22,597 bases of DNA from the NCBI GenBank assembly GCA_002411015.1, contig DHPY01000100.1, positions 22,475-45,071 on the forward strand, written 5' to 3'. Position 1 is the stretch's first letter. Every line of letters starts with the position of its first letter. The notes beneath the pieces are model-generated. The model searched no databases. It saw only the letters and a program-made list of their open reading frames with translations, and was not told the DNA's origin. This DNA is from Armatimonadetes bacterium UBA5352. GTDB taxonomy: Bacteria; Armatimonadota; Zipacnadia; Zipacnadales; UBA5352. This document shows, piece by piece, positions 13,631 through 21,517 of this stretch. Position numbers and translations under genes: made by a program.

Positions 13631-16105
13631 TCAGTCTGTCACGATCTGCCGGAAGCTCACGTCGTCGAAGATCGCGTAGTCCTCCGGGCCCTGGCTCTGC
13701 ACAGAGAGTCCGATGACGGCGCGATAGGCGCCGTCGGGCACGCGCAAGAACGCGCTGCGGCGCACCCAGTCCTCGGTCTCGCCCGGCGGGAGGGCGCTGG
13801 TGATGGCCGGGTCGGTCGTCCAGGCGCCATCGGCATCCTGCCACTGCACGCTCAGCCGTGTCATCGCGCCGGGGCTGAGGCGCGCGCGGATCCACACCGA
13901 TACGAGGTAGTGCTCGCCCGGCTGCACGCGCACGGTCTGCAGATACGAGCAGGCGGTCGCGCCGGTCGTCTGCACGCAGCGCTCGCCGGTGCGTGCGCCC
14001 TCATTGCTCCAGAGCATGGTTGCGGTCGTCGCCGGGCGGACCCAGCGGCTCCAGCCCGGCGGCGTGCCCTCGGCAGTCCAGTCGGCGCCCTGCGGAGCCT
14101 CACCCGCGGCCACGGTCTCCTCGAAGCCGCCGTTCACGATGCGCTCGACCATAGCGTCGGGATTGTCGCGGGCCGAGAGCACCGCCGCCACGGTCGCCGC
14201 GAGCGGTGTGCCCTCATACTGCCCTGCGAGATCGCGCACGCGCTCGGCAACCGCGCCGCCCTCGTTGGCCGCGAAGTCCAGCACACTCAGCAGCGCCTCC
14301 ATCTGCCCCCGGTCGCTGTGGAAGAGCAGGTTCTCGGAGACATTGCCCATCGCGGGGTGGTCGGCGAAGACCTCATACGCCAGCCGGTCGCGCTCCCGGC
14401 CAAGGACCATCGCACGCTCCACGCGGTCGAGCCGCGCCAGCGCCTCAGCCTCATCGGCAGGGGGCTCCTGCGCCTCCGCGCCGACCTGGTAGCAGAGCGC
14501 GGAGGCTTCGTAGTAGCTGAAGCCATCGAGCAGCGTCTGCACCCGCCAGCGCTGGTCCTCGGTCTTCGTGGCGGCGAGGGCCTGCTCGAGCCACTCGCGG
14601 CACTGCGCAAGCTCCTCCGGGGTCACCTCGAGCAGGTAGCCCGGCTCGCGCTTGTGCGGGAGGTACTGGCCCGCAATGGTGAACCAGTCGGAGTCGAGGA
14701 TGCGGCGGGTCCAGAAGTCCTCCCTGTGCGCGAAGTACTGCGCGAGCAGCGGCGCGGCCTCCTCGCCACCGCAGGCGACATACCAGTCGCTGAGCAGCTC
14801 ATCCACGTCGCGCTGCGGATCCCACTGCAGCTTGACGGCGACGTAGAGCTTCGGGCCCTCGCCCCAGTTCGGGTAGGCCTCAGCGTAGAGCGCGCGGACG
14901 CCGTTGGCCTGGCCGAAGCGGTAGTAGTCGGCCATGTGATGGAACCACACGCGCGGGAGTTGGTAGGGGCGGCCGTAGATGTAGTCATACCAGCCGACCG
15001 TCGGGCTCTTCTCGGCCCACGCCCGCGTCGCCGCCTCGCCATCCGCCCGGACCTCCGGGTGAATCCACTTCATCCGATCGTAGGTCATGTAGGGGATGAT
15101 CCGCGGGTTCAGCTCGATGTTCCGCGGCGGCGCGCCCACGTAGTGATAGGCGAGCAGCCCGAACCACTTGTCCGGGTGCTTCTCCAGCACGCGCTCAACC
15201 ACCTCGTTGCACCACTCGTAGTAGAGGTCGGAGTAGTCCGGGTAGCCGAGGAAGTTCTCCTCGCCGCTGACCTTCGCCAGGCAGTTCTCGCACTGGCAGA
15301 AGTTGCGGTTGTCGTTGATCCCGAGCGAGTAGGACGTGCGTGACGGGTCCTCATCGAAGTACGAAGTGATCACGCGCGCGGCCTCTTCGACGCTGTCCTC
15401 GGCGGTGAAGCACGGCTGCCAGCCCTCATCACGGTCGGGCACGAAGCGCTCACCGTTGACGAGCGGGTAGAACTCGGGGTGGGTCTCCAGATAGGTGGTG
15501 TATTTGAACAGGTTTCGCAGGTTGTGGTGGAACTGCACGCGCCCGTGCATCCGGTTGTGACGCGCCCACTCGGCCTGCGCCGAGCCGCGGAAGCCGCTCA
15601 TCTGGCGCGAGAAGAAGACCGGCTCAGAGCGGAGCGGCTCGCGCGGCACTCTGATGGTCTGCTGCTGCGGAACGTGCGTGCCGAGCGCGCCGGGCATCAG
15701 CCAGCGGACGCCGACGAAGCGCTCGAGGAACTCGCAGACACCGAACTCCGTGCCCCAGTCGCTCGGCCCGAGGATGACGATTGCGGATGGCTCGGGGAAG
15801 GCGATCACGAAGCCATCGTCATCGAGATCCGCCAGATCAAGGTCCACGCCCGCGGGCGCCGTGCCGACGTAGATCGCTGTGCCGTCGGCGGGAGCCTCCT
15901 GCGCGATCGGCAGGGCGGCGCCGGTGGACTGCTCGATGTACGAGGCGAGCATGTCCGCGGCGTCGGAGAGCTGCGCGGAGGCGTCCGGCGCGATGACGAT
16001 GGTGGCCTGCGGCTGCGCGTCACGCACGATCTCGAGCGCCGCGGGCTGTGCGAGGGCGCAGGTGGCGGTGAGCGCGAGGGTGGCGGCGGTGAGCACTCTG
16101 AGCAC
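13631..16105 (-). CDS. Secreted DUF4838 glycosidase-like protein with C-terminal carbohydrate-binding module
   Basis: An 824-aa exported protein. Residues 1-19 (MLRVLTAATLALTATCALA) are a Sec signal peptide. Residues about 25-150 resemble the alpha-glucuronidase N-terminal domain (VIAPDASAQLSDAADMLASY, IYVGTAP, GTEFGVCEFLERFVGVRWLMPG). Residues about 200-560 match DUF4838, including GINDNRNFCQCENC (263-276) and the following YYEWCNEVV...YHYV...P region. Residues about 660-824 form a jelly-roll-like module (NGGFEE...GWSRW...ERCVQTTG...FDDVSFRQI) of the CBM4/9 type. This architecture is related to GH67-like enzymes and suggests action on uronic-acid or xylan-type glycans, but the activity of DUF4838 is not established. 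The GTG at 16105 has GAGG 9 nt upstream. It is first in the four-gene operon. Confidence 0.87.
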   Translation of the reverse strand: MLRVLTAATLALTATCALAQPAALEIVRDAQPQATIVIAPDASAQLSDAADMLASYIEQSTGAALPIAQEAPADGTAIYVGTAPAGVDLDLADLDDDGFVIAFPEPSAIVILGPSDWGTEFGVCEFLERFVGVRWLMPGALGTHVPQQQTIRVPREPLRSEPVFFSRQMSGFRGSAQAEWARHNRMHGRVQFHHNLRNLFKYTTYLETHPEFYPLVNGERFVPDRDEGWQPCFTAEDSVEEAARVITSYFDEDPSRTSYSLGINDNRNFCQCENCLAKVSGEENFLGYPDYSDLYYEWCNEVVERVLEKHPDKWFGLLAYHYVGAPPRNIELNPRIIPYMTYDRMKWIHPEVRADGEAATRAWAEKSPTVGWYDYIYGRPYQLPRVWFHHMADYYRFGQANGVRALYAEAYPNWGEGPKLYVAVKLQWDPQRDVDELLSDWYVACGGEEAAPLLAQYFAHREDFWTRRILDSDWFTIAGQYLPHKREPGYLLEVTPEELAQCREWLEQALAATKTEDQRWRVQTLLDGFSYYEASALCYQVGAEAQEPPADEAEALARLDRVERAMVLGRERDRLAYEVFADHPAMGNVSENLLFHSDRGQMEALLSVLDFAANEGGAVAERVRDLAGQYEGTPLAATVAAVLSARDNPDAMVERIVNGGFEETVAAGEAPQGADWTAEGTPPGWSRWVRPATTATMLWSNEGARTGERCVQTTGATACSYLQTVRVQPGEHYLVSVWIRARLSPGAMTRLSVQWQDADGAWTTDPAITSALPPGETEDWVRRSAFLRVPDGAYRAVIGLSVQSQGPEDYAIFDDVSFRQIVTD

Positions 16106-16130
16106 GGGAGTTCACCTCACATGTACTGAA

Positions 16131-16158
16131 GGGCGAGAGGACGCATGCCCTCTCGCCC
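16131..16158. terminator. Hairpin between the dehydrogenase and DUF4838 genes
   Basis: A perfect 10-bp stem, GGGCGAGAGG (16131-16140) with CCTCTCGCCC (16149-16158), has a loop containing GCATGC. It lies 35 nt past the minus-strand dehydrogenase stop and 25 nt before the DUF4838 start, so it should separate the purL/dehydrogenase transcript from the glycan operon. The minus-strand 3' side is only mildly T-rich (TTCAGT). Confidence 0.55.
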
Positions 16159-16193
16159 CGATCGTCATCTGAGCAGTCACGCGGCAGGCGCGT

Positions 16194-17438
16194 TCAGCGG
16201 CCTGAGAACGCCGTCTCCTGCGCGGCGGACCAGCCGTTGATCTCCTCGAGCGGGCGGCGCATGGCCGGGTAGATGATGCCCTTGCCCTCCATGCGCTGCT
16301 CGCGCACCGCGAGGAGCAGGTCGCGGGCCGCATCGAGGCCGCCGACCGCGGCGACGTACTTGCCCGGCTCCAGCCGGCCGTCCGCGACCATCTCCATCGT
16401 CTCCATCATGTCGGAGGGGTCGGAGCCGGAGGAGCCCACCACGGAGATCGATTCGTAGTGGATGCGGCGCGCGTTGACCTGGATCATCTCCTCGCCGGCC
16501 TTCACGCCGCCGAAGAGGTTCGTGACACCGCCCTCGCCGAGGTAGTCGAAGGACTTCTCCTGGATGGCGCGGATGCCGAGCGCCACGATGCAGTCGTCCA
16601 CGCCGCGCCCACCGGTGACGTCGCGGATGACGTCCTCGAGCACCTCGGGCGTGGCGAGGACGAGGTTGATCCCCGCCTCGCGCGCCTTCGCGCCGAAGAA
16701 CTGCTGGGCCGTCTCCCTCCGCGCGGCGTTGGGCTCGGAGATGATGAGGGTCTTCGGCTTGTAGGTCATCGCGATCTCAGCGTGCCAGAGGCCCATCGGA
16801 CCGGCGCCGAGAAGCAGCGTCGTGCCGCCCGGGAGCAGGCCGATGTGCGCCTTGCGCGGGGTGTCCGGCGAGTCCTTGACAACATGGAAGTTGTGCTGCT
16901 GCGCGGCAACCACGCACGAGATCGGCTCGGTGAGCGCCGCGGCGTAGTGCGGGATGTGATCATCCGGCACCGGCACGAGGCAGGAGCAGCCGATGACCTC
17001 CGGCTCGATGACCACGTACTCCGCGAAGAGCCCCGGGAGCGTGTAGCCCACGGCGATCTTGCGGATGCCGCGGCCACCGTTGGCGTAGCGGTCGCGGTAG
17101 CGGGAGGGCGCGGAGGGGATCGCTGGCTGGACCGCGTAGCGCTTCCCGACCTCGATCTTGTCCTCCCACATCTTCCCAACCTCGACCGCGGTCACACAGC
17201 CCTCATGCCCGAGGGTAACCGGCCACTTCGCAGTGTCCCAGCCGTGCATCAGAGAGTGCTCGGCGCCCTGGTCAATGATCTTCCCGTCGGAGGCGCATGC
17301 CGCCGCGCACTCCACGCGGCAGAGGACCTGGTCTGCCTCCGGCCGCGGAACCTCTATCTCCTGCAACTCGACGCTGTCCATCCCGACGCCTGTCAGCCGG
17401 AGAGCCATCATCGACTCCGGAATCTGCATCTCACCCAT
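16194..17438 (-). CDS. Zinc-dependent MDR (alcohol/polyol dehydrogenase-like) protein
   Basis: A 414-aa medium-chain dehydrogenase. Catalytic zinc ligands are visible as C48 (AACASDGK), GHE with H78 and E79, and E171 (LTEPISC). The NAD(P) Rossmann motif is GAGPMG (211-216), preceded by a strand. The four-cysteine structural-zinc lobe of classical alcohol dehydrogenases is absent; its place is taken by PSAPSRYRDRYANGGRGIRK (about 109-128). This layout resembles sorbitol/L-sorbose-1-phosphate-type reductases, so a sugar or polyol (phosphate) substrate is plausible. The ATG at 17438 follows the purL stop by 18 nt and has only a weak AGGCGAG ribosome site, suggesting co-transcription. It is followed by a terminator-like hairpin. 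The nearby glycan operon fits a sugar role better than a purine one, but this is inference. Confidence 0.85.
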   Translation of the reverse strand: MGEMQIPESMMALRLTGVGMDSVELQEIEVPRPEADQVLCRVECAAACASDGKIIDQGAEHSLMHGWDTAKWPVTLGHEGCVTAVEVGKMWEDKIEVGKRYAVQPAIPSAPSRYRDRYANGGRGIRKIAVGYTLPGLFAEYVVIEPEVIGCSCLVPVPDDHIPHYAAALTEPISCVVAAQQHNFHVVKDSPDTPRKAHIGLLPGGTTLLLGAGPMGLWHAEIAMTYKPKTLIISEPNAARRETAQQFFGAKAREAGINLVLATPEVLEDVIRDVTGGRGVDDCIVALGIRAIQEKSFDYLGEGGVTNLFGGVKAGEEMIQVNARRIHYESISVVGSSGSDPSDMMETMEMVADGRLEPGKYVAAVGGLDAARDLLLAVREQRMEGKGIIYPAMRRPLEEINGWSAAQETAFSGR

Positions 17439-17456
17439 CAGTCTCGCCTGCCTCTC

Positions 17457-19826
17457 TTATGACTGCAGCATGCGCGCGAGCGCGTGGAGCCATTCGTCGG
17501 CCATGGCCTGCACCGACAGCTCCAGAAGCTCCTCGCCGCCGCATTCGATCTCAAGCTCAGGATCGTCATCCGTCTCGCCGATCCGCATTGCCTCGACGCC
17601 ATGCTCGGCGCACAGCGCCTCAAAGCGCTCCTCGGAGCCCGCGCAGACCTCGACGACGAAGCCGCTGGATTCGCTGAAGAGAGCCACGTCCGGGCGCAGG
17701 TCGCCGATGATCGCACCGATCTCGACCTCAGCGCCGACGCTCCCACGGCCGAAGGGGCCCATGCACATCTCCGCCAGCGCGGCCGCGAGGCCGCCGTCGC
17801 TGATGTCCTGGCAGGCCGCCACGAGGCCCTCGGCGATCGCCTCCGTGACCGCGTAGATGCGGGCGCGCTCCGCCTCCCACTCCACCTGCGGCACGTTCGC
17901 GCCAAGGCCGAGGCCGAGCGCGTGGTAGTACGCCGAGCCGCCAAGCTCATTCTTGCGCGCGCCGAGCAGGTAGATCGCGTCACCCTCGTGCTTGAACTGC
18001 GCGGTCACGGCCTTCGAGTAGTCGGGCATGGTGCCGACGCAGGCAATGATCGCGGACGGGGCGACGGAGGTGCCGCCGGCGGACTCGTTGTAGAGGCTCA
18101 CGTTGCCCGAGATGATCGGGGTGGGCGTGTTCTCATAGCCCTTCAGCCACAGATTGTTGGCGGCATCGGCCACGCCGCGCACTCCCTGGCGGAACTCCCA
18201 GAACTGCTCGGGCTTCTCCGGGTTGCCGTAGTTGAGGCAATCGGTCAGCGCCTGCGGGACCGCGCCGACACAGGCCACGTTGCGCATCGCCTCGGCGACG
18301 GCGGTCGCGCCGCCCCAGTAGGGGTCGATGCGGCCGTAGCGCGGGTTGCCGTCCACCGACAGCGCCACCGCGGCGTCGGAGCCCTCAAGCGGCTGCGTGA
18401 CGCCCGCGCCGGCCTCACCGGGGCGCAGGATCGTGTTGCCTTGGACCTCGGAGTCGTAGGCGCGGTAGATGTACTCGCGGGAGCAGACGTTCGGGCCGCC
18501 GAGGACCTGCAGGAGCGTCTCGGCCAGGTTCTCGGGCTGCTCGAACTCCGGCTCAGTCTCGGTCCACTCGCGCGGCTGCTCCTCGCGGTCGTACAGGATG
18601 CCGGAGGTAACAGCCTCGACGGGCGCCTGGGTGACGATCGCGTCGCCGAGGCGCACGGTGTACATGCCGTCCTCGGTGTAGCGGCCGATGACGCGGGCGC
18701 AGGCGCCGACGTAGACGTTCGGCACGTCCCAGTCCTCGTTGTAGATCGCCAGCACCTCATCCGCGAAGTGCTCAGGCACTGCGAGGACGTAGCGCTCCTG
18801 GGTCTCGGCGCACATGATCGTCTCGGGCAGCAGGCCCTCGAGACCGGTGTGCACCTCGGCGAGGTCGATGTCCACGCCGAAGCCGCCGGCCGCGGCGATC
18901 TCCGAGCTTCCGCAGGCGAGGCCGCCGCCACCGATGTCCTTCATGCCGATGACGATGCCCTTCTCCCGCGCGCGCCGGCGGACGGCCTCGTTCGCCTTGC
19001 GCATCGCGAGCACGTTCTTGAGGAAGGGGTCGGGCACCTGGACGGCGCCACGCGCCTCCGCCTGCTCCTCCTCGTTGAGCATCTTCGAGGCGAACGCGGA
19101 GCCGCCGAAGCCCGAATCATCGGTGGGCTTGCCGACGAGGATCATCACGTACGGCTCGTCACGGGCCTCCGGCGGGGCGGCGGAGTGGATGATCTCATCC
19201 TCCGCCACGACGCCGAGCGCGACGACGTTCACGAGACAGTTGTCATCGAAGGTCTCATCGAAGTAGATGTCGCCGCCGAGGTTCGGCACGCCAAGCGCGT
19301 TGCCATACTGCCAGATGCCATCCACGACGCCGGAGACGATCCAGCGGGTGCGATCGGCGTTCGGGCCCTGGGGGTCGCCGAAGCGCAGCGGATCGGCGGT
19401 GCCGAAGACTCGCGCGCCCATGCAGTCAACATCGCGAACGATGCCGCCGACGCCGGTGGCAGCGCCCTCAACCGGCAGGACCTGCGACGGGTGGTTGTGG
19501 CTCTCATGCGCCATCACGATGCCCCAGCGGCGGCCGTCGTGCTCGGTGAAGAAGACAATCCCCGCGTCCTCCTGCGGGCCGAGGATCACGTTCGGCGCGT
19601 CGGTCGGCAGGAGCTTGAGTGAGGGGCGGGAGGACTTGTACGAGCAGTGCTCGCTCCACTCCACGTTGAAGATATGAAGCTCAACGAGGGTCGGGTCGCG
19701 TCCGATGAGCTCGGCGATCCGCCGGGCCTCCCCCACAGTCAGCCCCACGCCATGCTCGTCGAGGGCTGCCTGAAGCTCTTCATCATCCATCTGCGATACG
19801 ACTACCTGTCGTTCGTCGAGTTCCAT
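17457..19826 (-). CDS. purL: Phosphoribosylformylglycinamidine synthase subunit PurL
   Basis: A 789-aa ATP-dependent enzyme of purine synthesis, converting FGAR to FGAM with ammonia delivered by PurQ/PurS. Motifs of the small PurL type are EHCSYKSSRP (catalytic H60), HESHNHPSQVLPVEGAATGVGGIVRDV, GDPQGPN, GVPNLGGDIYFD, QDISDGGLAAALAEM and SESSGFVVEV. The length fits the stand-alone subunit; the glutaminase domain is absent and no purQ or purS lies in the window. The ATG at 19826 has AGGAG 7-8 nt upstream; a longer reading that overlaps the lipoprotein stop has no good ribosome site. It lies 50 nt after the small lipoprotein gene and 18 nt before the dehydrogenase gene. Function is secure; its separation from other pur genes is notable but common outside classic operons. 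Confidence 0.96.
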   Translation of the reverse strand: MELDERQVVVSQMDDEELQAALDEHGVGLTVGEARRIAELIGRDPTLVELHIFNVEWSEHCSYKSSRPSLKLLPTDAPNVILGPQEDAGIVFFTEHDGRRWGIVMAHESHNHPSQVLPVEGAATGVGGIVRDVDCMGARVFGTADPLRFGDPQGPNADRTRWIVSGVVDGIWQYGNALGVPNLGGDIYFDETFDDNCLVNVVALGVVAEDEIIHSAAPPEARDEPYVMILVGKPTDDSGFGGSAFASKMLNEEEQAEARGAVQVPDPFLKNVLAMRKANEAVRRRAREKGIVIGMKDIGGGGLACGSSEIAAAGGFGVDIDLAEVHTGLEGLLPETIMCAETQERYVLAVPEHFADEVLAIYNEDWDVPNVYVGACARVIGRYTEDGMYTVRLGDAIVTQAPVEAVTSGILYDREEQPREWTETEPEFEQPENLAETLLQVLGGPNVCSREYIYRAYDSEVQGNTILRPGEAGAGVTQPLEGSDAAVALSVDGNPRYGRIDPYWGGATAVAEAMRNVACVGAVPQALTDCLNYGNPEKPEQFWEFRQGVRGVADAANNLWLKGYENTPTPIISGNVSLYNESAGGTSVAPSAIIACVGTMPDYSKAVTAQFKHEGDAIYLLGARKNELGGSAYYHALGLGLGANVPQVEWEAERARIYAVTEAIAEGLVAACQDISDGGLAAALAEMCMGPFGRGSVGAEVEIGAIIGDLRPDVALFSESSGFVVEVCAGSEERFEALCAEHGVEAMRIGETDDDPELEIECGGEELLELSVQAMADEWLHALARMLQS

Positions 19827-19876
19827 CAAGGGTCTCCTTTGCATCAACATGTGCCGAAGGGAGGCCGGTTGTCGCC

Positions 19877-20359
19877 TCACTTCTCGCGTTCGCTCTCAGG
19901 GTTGAGCGGCTCTTCATGATCTAGCAGTTCATCGCGCGAGCTCCATGTCCACGCGCCCGCGCTATGCGCGTAGGTGTCGCCGGGTTCGTCGCTCCACCAG
20001 TAGACGCGCACGCGGATCGAGTCGTGCCTTGGGAGCGCATCGAGCGCGATCTGCGCGACCATCCGCGAGATCTCCTCAGCGCGCTCGGGATCAGCGAGCA
20101 CATCAACGTCAACGTTGAGCAGCAGCGGGCCGTCGGCCATCGGGCGCAGCCCGAGCCAGAGTCCACGCAACTCAATCTGCTGGCGATGCAGGCGGGCGCG
20201 CGCCTGGCCGAGGACGGCGCTCTCGGCCATCTGGTAGTCGGCTACATCATACAGCAGCGGGTCGTCGGCGTCGGCGCGCGGCTCGGGCTCCTCACGCGCG
20301 CACCCGGCGATGACGGCGAGCAGGAGCGCCATGAGCGGCCATCGAAGCGATCGCACCAT
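19877..20359 (-). CDS. Small hypothetical lipoprotein
   Basis: A 160-aa protein with a lipoprotein signal peptide (MVRSLRWPLMALLLAVIAGC, lipidated C20) followed by an acidic, flexible linker (REEPEPRADADDP). The remainder, about residues 40-150, is a small soluble domain with predicted helix (AESAVLGQARARLHRQQIEL), strand (PLLLNVDVDV), helix (AEEISRMVAQIALDAL) and strand (SIRVRVYWW). I recognise no family. The ATG at 20359 is chosen for the best signal peptide; GTG at 20368 and GTG at 20356 are alternatives, and no strong ribosome site settles it. A TATGAT box (minus strand, 20387-20392) lies upstream but without a good -35. It sits between the nucleotidyltransferase and purL, 45 and 50 nt away. 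Confidence 0.7.
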   Translation of the reverse strand: MVRSLRWPLMALLLAVIAGCAREEPEPRADADDPLLYDVADYQMAESAVLGQARARLHRQQIELRGLWLGLRPMADGPLLLNVDVDVLADPERAEEISRMVAQIALDALPRHDSIRVRVYWWSDEPGDTYAHSAGAWTWSSRDELLDHEEPLNPESEREK

Positions 20360-20404
20360 CTCTGGCACGTCCCACGCCCGCTGAGTATCATATCCCGCCA
20401 GCTA

Positions 20405-20728
20405 TCACGCCATGCGCCTGCCGGTCTTGATGACGTGCTCCGCCAAGCTGCCTCTCGGCGGATCCTCCAGCGCCCACGCCGGGAAGAAGTGGGGCTCGAT
20501 GATGTCTCCGCATGCCTGCTGCAATCGGGCGCCGAGCTTCATCCGACCGATGAGCCCAAGCTGGTCGGCTTCACGGGAGAAGATCGCGATGTCAAGGTCG
20601 CTGTGTTCATGGGTCTCCCCGGTGACCTGAGAGCCGAACAGGAAAACGGCATCTACGCGTATCCGCTCACGCAGCAGCCGGACCGCCTTGCCGACCAGAT
20701 CGTCTAGCTGAGTCCGCTCGACAGCCAT
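20405..20728 (-). CDS. Minimal nucleotidyltransferase (MNT/MntA-like), no HEPN partner seen
   Basis: A 107-aa pol-beta-fold nucleotidyltransferase domain with FGSQ (31-34) and SDLDI (D44, D46), matching the GS-x10-DxD catalytic pattern. A C-terminal EPHFFP segment follows where a third acidic residue may lie. MNT proteins usually pair with a HEPN toxin (HepT) and neutralise it by adenylylation; others act alone. Here the downstream neighbour is a lipoprotein and the upstream one a pilin-like gene, so no HEPN partner is adjacent. The ATG at 20728 has GGGAG 8 nt upstream. It lies 26 nt after the pilin-like gene stop and is probably in the same transcript. It could be a remnant, or a solitary transferase with another target. 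Confidence 0.82.
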   Translation of the reverse strand: MAVERTQLDDLVGKAVRLLRERIRVDAVFLFGSQVTGETHEHSDLDIAIFSREADQLGLIGRMKLGARLQQACGDIIEPHFFPAWALEDPPRGSLAEHVIKTGRRMA

Positions 20729-20754
20729 CTGACGATCTCCCAAACTACCCGCCC

Positions 20755-21381
20755 TCACTCCCACATCTCCGCCGTCTCCGCCGGCAGCAGCGCCTCCGCG
20801 TGGCCGTCCACGAAGCCGAAGACCGCCCGCTCGCCGTGTCGAGGCTCGACGCGGGACAGCCGGTGAACTGTATAGCGCGCGCCGGGGTCCGGCGTCCCCG
20901 CCTTCACCTCAAAGAGCAGGATCTTGCGGCTGTGGTCGTCCACGTTCGTGAGCTTGGAGGTCAGCGCCCCCGGGCTCCAGCCGAACGCGGTGTTGTAGGT
21001 GAAGCGGTAGTTGAGCCCGTAGCTGTGCGGGAGGCAGGCGTAGTCGGCGGTGGCCTGCGGATCTGCATCGCTCGGGCAAACCAGGATCTGCTCGTTGTCA
21101 AGGTACGGCTGCAGCGTGGCGCACCAGGTGTAGCCGCGCTGTGGCGCCGGCGCTCCGCGCGTGATCGCAGGGACGAAGCGGCGGTCGTAGTCCTGCGCGT
21201 ACATGTTCGCCGCCGCGACGATCTGGCGCGCATTGGAGATGCAGGCGGCTCGCCGGGCGCGGCCGGTGCCACGCGGGAGGACTGCCAGGAGGATCGTCGC
21301 GAGGATCGCGATGATCGCTATCACAACCAGCAGTTCCACCATCGTGAAGCCGCGGCCGGCGCCGGGCCTGTAGTTCTGCAT
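20755..21381 (-). CDS. Type IV pilin-like protein 2 with H-X9-DG domain
   Basis: A 208-aa protein with a longer leader than its two relatives: MQNYRPGAGRG|FTMVELLVV, prepilin peptidase site after G11, +5 glutamate E16. The hydrophobic helix is followed by LPRGTGRARRAACISNARQI and YAQDYDRRF. This departs from the VFARAREKA wording of the other two. H182-x9-D192-G193 (RHGERAVFGFVDGH) completes the H-X9-DG signature. The ATG at 21381 has only a G-run (GGGGG) as a possible ribosome site. A minus-strand promoter at 21464-21492 overlaps that of the divergent mazG. The nucleotidyltransferase follows 26 nt downstream. It is probably a minor pilin or secretion-system pseudopilin-like protein; the role is unknown. 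Confidence 0.88.
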   Translation of the reverse strand: MQNYRPGAGRGFTMVELLVVIAIIAILATILLAVLPRGTGRARRAACISNARQIVAAANMYAQDYDRRFVPAITRGAPAPQRGYTWCATLQPYLDNEQILVCPSDADPQATADYACLPHSYGLNYRFTYNTAFGWSPGALTSKLTNVDDHSRKILLFEVKAGTPDPGARYTVHRLSRVEPRHGERAVFGFVDGHAEALLPAETAEMWE

Positions 21382-21439
21382 CCGGTTGCCCCCATTCTCA
21401 TCCTACGTTCGCCCCGGGCGCCCCGAATCCTCCGCGGCC

Positions 21440-21468
21440 TTGGCCGCATGGAGGCGAGACGCTATCAT
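21440..21468 (+). promoter_or_regulatory. Predicted sigma70-type promoter of the mazG-like gene
   Basis: TTGGCC (21440-21445), a 17-nt spacer and TATCAT (21463-21468). The predicted start is near 21475, about 43 nt before the ATG at 21518. Its -10 box overlaps that of the opposing promoter. Confidence 0.55.
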
Positions 21469-21492
21469 ACGCCGAAGGGCGTTTTGCCGCAA
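21464..21492 (-). promoter_or_regulatory. Predicted sigma70-type promoter of pilin-like gene 2 and its downstream genes
   Basis: On the minus strand there is TTGCGG (21487-21492), a 17-nt spacer and TATGAT (21464-21469). The predicted start is near 21457, leaving a leader of about 75 nt. The -10 boxes of the two divergent promoters share five base pairs. Confidence 0.5.
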
Positions 21493-21517
21493 CATCAGGG
21501 GCGTGCGGGAGCGTCGT

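Noticed and set aside
13910..15343. A 477-residue open frame antisense to the DUF4838 gene
   Set aside because: The sense strand encodes clear DUF4838 motifs and a signal peptide; the antisense product is low complexity with no motif.
17484..19622. A 712-residue open frame antisense to purL
   Set aside because: It mirrors purL exactly, lacks a ribosome site or recognisable motif, and has the His/Asp/Val/Arg-rich composition expected of the antisense of GC-rich codons.
20387..20392. TATGAT box upstream of the small lipoprotein as a full promoter
   Set aside because: No acceptable -35 box lies 16-18 nt upstream, so it is mentioned only in the gene entry.
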